Source: Chara braunii
Lineage: Eukaryota; Streptophyta; Charophyceae; Charales; Characeae
NCBI GenBank assembly: GCA_003427395.1
Contig: BFEA01000016.1
Location: forward strand, 2,362,949-2,384,738
Direction of reading: 5' to 3'
Length of the DNA stretch: 21,790 nt
Shown: positions 17,160-21,790 of the stretch, piece after piece
How positions within the stretch are numbered: the first letter of the stretch is position 1
Layout: the number at the start of each line of letters is the position of its first letter
Translations under genes and position numbers: made by a program
Notes under the pieces: generated by a model
The model's database searches: none
What the model saw: only the letters and a program-made list of their open reading frames with translations
Told to the model about the DNA's origin: nothing

Positions 17160-19562
17160 CTAGTCTTTGGGGTGGGATGATGTGTTGGCCCCCTCGTCCT
17201 CTTTTTTCTTGCGTCCTTCTCCGTCCCTGAGGCCACTGTTCTCTATGTCCATGACCTCGTCTGAGGCGGTGTGCGGTTTGCCCCCACTTAGCTTGTCCTC
17301 TTCCATGTTGTCCTTGTGCGTGAATGGCTTGTTGATATGGTGGACTCCGTATTGTTCCATCTTTCTGGCCCCTGTCTGCCTCCAGCGACCGTCATACAGC
17401 GGATACAGCTCTGGTGCCACAGACAGTGCTTCTTGCAATGTCCACACCCGTCATGGTGTCTCCAGGTTGTCGTCGAAAATCCAGCCTCGGTAGTGGGGGT
17501 GGTTCACGTACCACACCCCGACTTTCCTTTCACATTCGACTAGCTAGGCCTGGTTGGGCACTTGTTTCCTCCCTGCTGCTTGGCTGGCTGGGCAGGTCGG
17601 GTCATTTCCCAGGTGGGCTTGGCCCCTGCATCAGAAGCATGCTGGATTGGTCTTCGTGGAAACAAACACCTTTGCCCTTTGTTCGTTTTTGCGGAAGAGC
17701 CACACCGCCGGGAATGCTAGAGGTTCGCCCGAAGGGACGCTGAGACACGCGATTCTGGAGTAATGGTTGGGGGCGAGAAACTCTGGTCCAGCCTCCAGCC
17801 ATGCCACCACCGGATTGTTGGGATATTCGACTTCCAGTCGCTTGTGGATTATGTTGTGCAGTCCTTCCGACAGTTTCGTCGGTGCTAGTCTGTGTACAAA
17901 GTTCTACCAACATGGAAGTGCCAGTCTGTCATTGTCTTATTCGGTGCCTAGATTCTGTCTGATGGACTTGTGGTTGGAGTATCTGCATCTTCATCATCTT
18001 TGGCTTATGTGGCTGATCCTCTGAGTCTTCGATTCCAACGTTCTTGAAGATGTGTCCGAAGCTGCCGACGGCTCTGATCAGTGTATCCGGAGATGGGGAG
18101 CTGACATCAATTGGAGTCTGCACTGGTTCCTTGTTGTATCATTTGGTCCGACACGTCGATGACTTGCTGCTGCGTGCTGGCTTGGAAGAGATGGCCGAGG
18201 ACCTGTTCTCATGGCGGGAGTCAGCTTGGATTGGAGTTTGTTGTGTCAATCTGCTGCAGTGTGCGGGCCAAGGTGAGGGCGACAGGGAATGTGGTGGCAG
18301 TGGGGAGGGGGAGGAGTCGGGGTTTGATGGCGATTAACGCATGAGCAATGAGTCATTGGGCTTACGTGCGCAGGCTGGGTGTGCTCTGATTTCTGTTCTT
18401 GCAAGGTCTTGCAGCATTCTGGCGGGCTGTGTTTCTGCGTGGTCCGTTGTTCTTCCTGGTTCTCTTGGCCGGGGGAACGTCTTGCTCTGGGGGAGCATCT
18501 TGCTCGTCGTGATGTCCGAGGGCACATTTGGATCAAAGAAGTCCACATTTGCAATGTAGTACCACAACGTCTGATTGAACCATGTGATCATCTTGCCGCA
18601 GTTCTTGGCGCAGGTGCACTTGAGATACGGCCGGATGCTGTTCCACATCTACTTCACCTCTTCCAGTGTCTGTGGTATTCTGGGGAACCCTTTCTGTGTG
18701 AGTACAGACTTAGAGATCCGGCACTTGGTCTTATCCAAGATTGCCAAAATGGGAATGTCAACATCAAAGGCTGGCCTGTTGGTGGGGCCGTGTAAAGTGA
18801 AGTTGTGTGCGGCCTGTTTGCAGGATTCCACTTCTGCGTCAGTCAGGTTGGCTAGGGCTTGGTAGCCATCTATGGAGATTGGTGCCGCGTACTTGAACGA
18901 GTCCAAATACCATAGTTTGTGTGCGACGTGTTTGCAGTTCCTTTCTGCCCAGGTGTCAGAAGCTACAGGGAGAAAATGGTTGTCCTATGCAAACTTGTGT
19001 TTTGCCTGTCGGATCTATTGCAGTAGAAACATTAGCACAGACATTGTTGAGTCTGCACTCGTGCTGCTTTTCCAGATAGTCAATTTCATCTTGATTCAGT
19101 CCAATTGATTGTCTTTGTGCCCGTCTCATAGCGTTGAGTTCTTCTGAGGTGTCAATCTCCCCTACCTCATTTAGATGGTCTGTGTTGTAGCCGAATTTCT
19201 CCAGGATCACCTTTTCTCCCTTGGCCCTGACTCTGTTGAGTTCCCTGTTCTGTAATCTATTCCTTCTGACAACAGCATTTAGATTCAGTACGTATGCCTC
19301 AATGACTCTGTGCATTTTTTTCTGGTTCTAACTGGTATCTCGCACTGATGGCAGCCCAGTCACTAAATGTGAGAGTCTCAATCAGACTGGTAGATTGGGA
19401 CGCCTGTATTCTGTGCAGAATTTCTCGAGGCAAGGCCATCATCATTAGATGGGAGTGTACAATGGGTGGCTGCACATTGGAGAATGGACCGACGAGGGGT
19501 GCCAAGTCTGCGTGCCAACCACGATTGATGATCTCCTGCTCCTGCACAAATTTAACATGCAC
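17160..19562 (-). pseudogene. Unknown gag-like or ORF1-like protein, broken
   Basis: Several minus-strand frames join into one long degenerate coding region. In order: HADLAPLVGPFSNVQPP and LIETLTFSDWAAIS (19299-19562); a charged helical part (18956-19315) with LNQDEIDYLEKQHECRLNN; DSFKYAAPISIDGYQALANL (18649-18906); after a TAG at 18649-18651, MWNSIRPYLKCTCAKNCGKM (18334-18648). Then PDTLIRAVGSFGHIFKNVG (near 18050), KLSEGLHNIIHKRLEVEYP and VVAWLEAGPEFLAPNHYS (17760-17880), and a zinc-knuckle-like C-X2-C-X4-H-X6-C near 17620-17665, its third position a TGA. It ends with VWYVNHPHYRGWIFDD and an acidic/basic tail. I do not recognise the family. Zinc knuckle, length and repeat context suggest a retrotransposon ORF1; a decayed host gene is possible. 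Confidence 0.55.
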
Positions 19563-19729
19563 ATGGTCTAGCGGTTAGTACTGATTAGACGGTTGTGGAT
19601 AGTGTGAGGGCGAGTATTTTCTGCAAAAAATTAGGGGGGGCGGAAAAAAAAAGCGGGGGCGGGGTGGTATCTGTAGACTCTCGGACTAACCTTTTTTTTT
19701 TTTTTCAGGGGAATATCCTGCATGATTGA
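19563..19729. other. Non-coding stretch with homopolymers
   Basis: It holds GGTCTAGCGGTTAGTACTG (about 19565), which resembles the D-arm and A box of tRNA-Glu/Asp without a matching B box. A G/A-rich tract follows (19635-19665), then a T14 run (19692-19705) that could be the A tail of another minus-strand retroposon. I see no gene. Confidence 0.4.
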
Positions 19730-20040
19730 TTTTTTTTTTTTTTTTTTTAAGCATGCTTCATTATATATTGAGCAAAAGGAGGCCGGGAATCCCTCCACAT
19801 CTCAACTCGGAAAACTGGGGCCATTACCCAGATTAGGCTTGTACTGGAAACCGGGTCCAGTGTCCCTTTCTCCTGTCAATCTACATGCTTTTCTTAAACA
19901 AAAACCAGACTGGATTAAGAAGAGACAATTATAGCTTCCTACAGACTCAAGGTTTCAATCCTAACTATTTCTTCGTATTGCAATGCTGACCATTTACATC
20001 TTGAAGCTATCTCGCCTATACTCCCGCTAAGCCACTTTTT
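19730..20040 (-). mobile_element. tRNA-derived SINE with A tail
   Basis: Read on the minus strand, the head carries a pol III A box TGGCTTAGCGG (plus 20024-20034) and, about 62 bases on, a B-box-like GGATTGAAACC (19951-19961, two changes from GGTTCRANNCC). That spacing fits a tRNA with a long variable arm. A body of about 200 bases follows, ending CTCCTTTTGCTCAATATATAATG and a 19-base A tail (T run at 19730-19748). SINEs move using a partner LINE's enzymes and are copied by pol III. I could not find a clear target-site duplication. Confidence 0.6.
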
Positions 20041-20053
20041 TGTTGCCACTTTT

Positions 20054-20070
20054 CCTAAACCCTAAACCCT
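20054..20070 (-). repeat. Short telomere-like repeat
   Basis: CCTAAACCCTAAACCCT is about 2.4 units of the plant-type CCCTAAA repeat, next to the SINE head. Such short tracts occur inside chromosomes and do not mark a chromosome end by themselves. Confidence 0.6.
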
Positions 20071-20074
20071 TCTC

Positions 20075-20231
20075 CACCTGTGTCCCAAAAGCCACCTGTC
20101 TAATGTCGCAAGCTCTGATTCTTCTGTGCCTTCTACGCTGAGTTTATGTCTGTCATACTGTTCTGTGATCTCGCTGATTCCAGCGAGGCGAGGTCTGTTG
20201 TTGGATCAGACTAACCTTGATTTGTGGACAG
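20075..20231. other. No feature seen
   Basis: This is mixed sequence between the telomere-like tract and the foldback. I found no coding frame, repeat or RNA gene. Confidence 0.4.
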
Positions 20232-20550
20232 AGTCAATCGAGGGTCAAACAGTTCTGCATGTGAGGTCATCCATGGGAGGGGTCAAGAAAGGGCTCGGAG
20301 ATGAGGTGGGAGTGGAGGTGGTACCAACAGGGATTGATGATGCCCTTTGCCATCGCAGATACATCACCCTCCTCCTCACGGGGCCCCGTACACGGTGGAG
20401 GAGGAAGGAATGGTTGTCAGCAAGAGCGAGGGCGAAGGGCATCATCAATCCCTGCCGGTACCACCTCCACTCCCACCTCATCTCCCAGTCCTTTCTTGAC
20501 CCCTGCCATGGATGACCTCACATGAAGAACTGTTTGACCCTCGATTGACT
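20232..20550. repeat. 319-bp foldback (long inverted repeat)
   Basis: The left arm 20232-20351 and right arm 20431-20550 are reverse complements over about 120 bases with 7 mismatches by eye. They begin AGTCAATCGAGGGTCAAACA and end near GATGATGCCC. The central ~80 bases also pair in part (CCTCCTCCTCAC with GTGGAGGAGG). A transcript would fold into one long hairpin. Candidates are a foldback/MITE-type transposon or a small-RNA hairpin locus. No transposase is present, and no flanking duplication is evident. The right end abuts the A tail of a SINE-like element (T run from 20552). Confidence 0.85.
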
Positions 20551-20551
20551 G

Positions 20552-20690
20552 TTTTTTTTTTTTTTTTTTTTGGACGGATAGTTTATATCTCCTGAAAAGG
20601 AGACACTTACATTCAGGGGCAAGAACTGGGGAGGAACCGTTGTCGAACTCGGGCTCTCCTTTTTCTCCCTCATCCCCTCCCAGGGTCAGA
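20552..20690 (-). mobile_element. 5'-truncated A-tailed retroposon
   Basis: On the minus strand it runs from about GGTCTGACCCTGGG, through a T-arm/B-box-like GAGCCCGAGTTCGACAAC (near 20640-20660), to CTCCTTTTCAGGAGATATAAAC and a 20-base A tail (T run 20552-20571). The end resembles that of the SINE at 19730 (CTCCTTTT then ATATA-rich), suggesting related families. No A box is visible, so the head is missing. Confidence 0.5.
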
Positions 20691-20769
20691 CCTTTTTTTT
20701 TTATAAAAAAAAAAAAAAAAAAAAAGCACCCCTTCCAGTGTTAGTGATGTTGGTATCAGAGTCAGACCT
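20684..20769. repeat. Direct repeat flanking a T10/A21 tract
   Basis: GTCAGACCT occurs at 20685-20693 and again at 20761-20769. Between them lie T10, ATA-type bases, A21 and about 35 bases of unique sequence. The repeat could be a target-site duplication around a short insertion, but 9 bases can recur by chance. Confidence 0.35.
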
Positions 20770-20935
20770 GCCAGACAGATGGGATCAATCTAGACGATGG
20801 ATTCTGTATCTCTACAGTCGCAACCCCCATCACCTGGTAGTAGGCCTCGTTAATAGACACCAAGTGTTGCATACCGTATAGGTGCAGACCAGAACAAGAA
20901 CCGACCTTTCAATACAAAGTATAAGATAGCACAGC
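20770..20935. other. Candidate internal sequence of a minus-strand LTR element
   Basis: This would lie just inside the primer-binding site at 20936-20952 if that site is real. No gag frame or other feature is visible. Confidence 0.3.
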
Positions 20936-20952
20936 GGAAGACTTAGATACCA
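20936..20952 (-). promoter_or_regulatory. Possible primer-binding site, minus strand
   Basis: TGGTATCTAAGTCTTCC on the minus strand keeps the TGGTATC start used with initiator-Met tRNA but differs in the next bases. It follows GGATCA plus one base, a possible LTR end in CA. Confidence 0.35.
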
Positions 20953-21463
20953 GTGATCCGAACAATCAATGTTGTAATGCAGCCCTGAACATACATCATC
21001 ATCATCGTTTCATAGTGTGAATGGGTCTGGCGCTTCACACAGGAAGACAGCGCCAGCCCAGAACATGCATAGACGAAGAGGAAGGGGATAGACGAAGAGG
21101 AGGGGGGAAGATGGGAATGTCGTCAACACCAAGTCTTCGGCACAAGCCCAAATAGTCCCTCGTCGAACTGTCTGAATCCCAAATGTCAAGTCTGGATCCA
21201 ATGTCGTCAAGTCTCAAGTCACAACTCTGTCTCTCTCTGTCGTGGTCTGAGAAGTCAGGTGGCCAGAGGGTGAGAAGAGAAGGTGGACTTAGAAGAGGAA
21301 GAAGAAGAACTCTCTCTCTCTCTGTGTCCAGTACTAACCTGTGAAGTTGGCGCCTTGATGCAGGTACCACGAAGATGGAGCTGGAGCGATGGCGCCACAG
21401 GTAAGTAACACTGGCCTCCGCCAGTCTCTCTCCCACTCTGCGATCTACTACTTACCAGCACCC

Positions 21464-21594
21464 AGCGCTGAAGACTACAACTACAGCTATGGCGCCCAGC
21501 GCCGAAGACTACAGCTAGCGCTACCACTACTGCCTAGCGCTGAAGACTACTGCTGCGCTCCTCCTGAGTGCTGCGGCCGAATCCTGAAGACTAC
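21464..21594 (-). repeat. Four ~36-bp degenerate tandem units
   Basis: AGCGCTGAAGACTAC or a close variant occurs at 21464, 21498, 21536 and, in weaker form, near 21580, with spacing of 34-44 bases. Each is followed by a short CTAC/AGCT-rich segment. The tract lies just downstream of the minus-strand TATA box, so it would be in the transcribed leader. Confidence 0.75.
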
Positions 21595-21630
21595 CTCTGC
21601 CTACTGACCCTTTCCTGCAGGGCGGGCCAG

Positions 21631-21640
21631 TCCTTTATAG
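21631..21640 (-). promoter_or_regulatory. TATA box, minus strand
   Basis: CTATAAAGGA on the minus strand, followed by G/C-rich DNA suited to a start site about 25-30 bases on (near plus 21605). Confidence 0.4.
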
Positions 21641-21790
21641 TGTTGGCCCGTGCAGGAGGCTGGCCGTGCCAATGCTCCCCTGGCCTAGACCCTACGGAAG
21701 CTTCCAGGCAAGAGCCTGGAAGTTCCCTGAAGTTTCCCTGTAGGGAAACAGGCTGGGGCCTGTAGGCCCTGTCAGAAGGAAGCTTCCAGG

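Larger units (their letters stand above)
20954..21790 (-). repeat. Candidate LTR (U3 part, R, U5), minus strand
   Basis: On the minus strand the sequence passes hairpin-rich DNA (21696-21790), a TATA box CTATAAAGGA (plus 21631-21640), a repeat tract (21464-21594) and about 500 bases with no long gene, then reaches a CA end before a possible primer-binding site. That order suits U3-R-U5 of an LTR that continues beyond the window. No second LTR or coding region confirms it. A host promoter and 5' UTR facing left is the main alternative. Confidence 0.35.

Noticed and set aside
19565-19590. tRNA gene starting GGTCTAGCGGTTAG
   Set aside because: The D-arm/A-box part resembles tRNA-Glu/Asp, but there is no anticodon arm, T arm or B box in the next 100 bases.
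20054-20070. Chromosome end marked by CCCTAAA units
   Set aside because: There are only about 2.4 units with unrelated DNA on both sides. It is at best an interstitial telomere-like tract.
20245-20525. Three overlapping open frames on both strands with near-identical peptides
   Set aside because: They are produced by the two arms of the foldback and are not independent genes.
20751-20762. TGGTATCAGAGT as a second plus-strand primer-binding site
   Set aside because: It matches the initiator-tRNA site well, but no LTR end in CA precedes it and no gag-pol follows. It may be a stray fragment.

Overview
The window looks like repeat-dense, non-genic nuclear DNA of a green-lineage eukaryote. The support is plant-type telomere units (CCCTAAA), Ty3/gypsy chromodomain retrotransposons primed by initiator-Met tRNA, tRNA-derived SINEs, and long G/T-rich low-complexity tracts. 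A charophyte alga such as Chara is a reasonable guess, but it is an inference from genome style and nothing here proves it. I see no intact host gene, rRNA, tRNA, CRISPR array or bacterial-type operon.

Layout. 1-414 is an LTR-like repeat (copy A) that starts at a TATA box. 415-2527 is G/T-rich DNA with a (TG)31 microsatellite, a ~50-bp minisatellite and a compact multi-hairpin element (2350-2447). 2528-4290 (minus) is a decayed Penelope-like reverse transcriptase. 4288-12224 (plus) is a degenerate chromovirus: a 30-bp stump of 5' LTR, a primer-binding site, a 1.3-kb leader, gag, protease, RT, RNase H, integrase, a chromodomain, and a ~1.07-kb 3' LTR. 12225-12590 (minus) looks like the N-terminal remnant of the same Penelope-like element, so the chromovirus probably landed inside it.

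12700-13595 is a second LTR-like unit (copy B). It has a repeat-rich U3-like part, a TATA box and a decayed primer-binding site. 13975-17030 (minus) is a truncated second chromovirus whose RT/RNase H frame is still open for 397 codons. 17160-19562 (minus) is a broken open frame of unknown family with a zinc-knuckle-like motif; it may be the ORF1/gag of another element. 19730-20040 and 20552-20690 (minus) are A-tailed SINE-type retroposons flanking a 319-bp foldback (20232-20550). 20936-21790 resembles the R-U5 and part of U3 of another minus-strand LTR element that runs off the window.

The pieces do not form a pathway. The window is a record of nested and truncated insertions. The two chromovirus copies belong to one family and lie tail to tail, which creates a long imperfect inverted repeat. 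Many premature stops fit C-to-T (or G-to-A) decay, as expected of cytosine-methylated transposons. The most interesting leads are the folded element beside the Penelope-like 3' end, the split Penelope-like/chromovirus junction, the unknown 17160-19562 reading frame and the long foldback.
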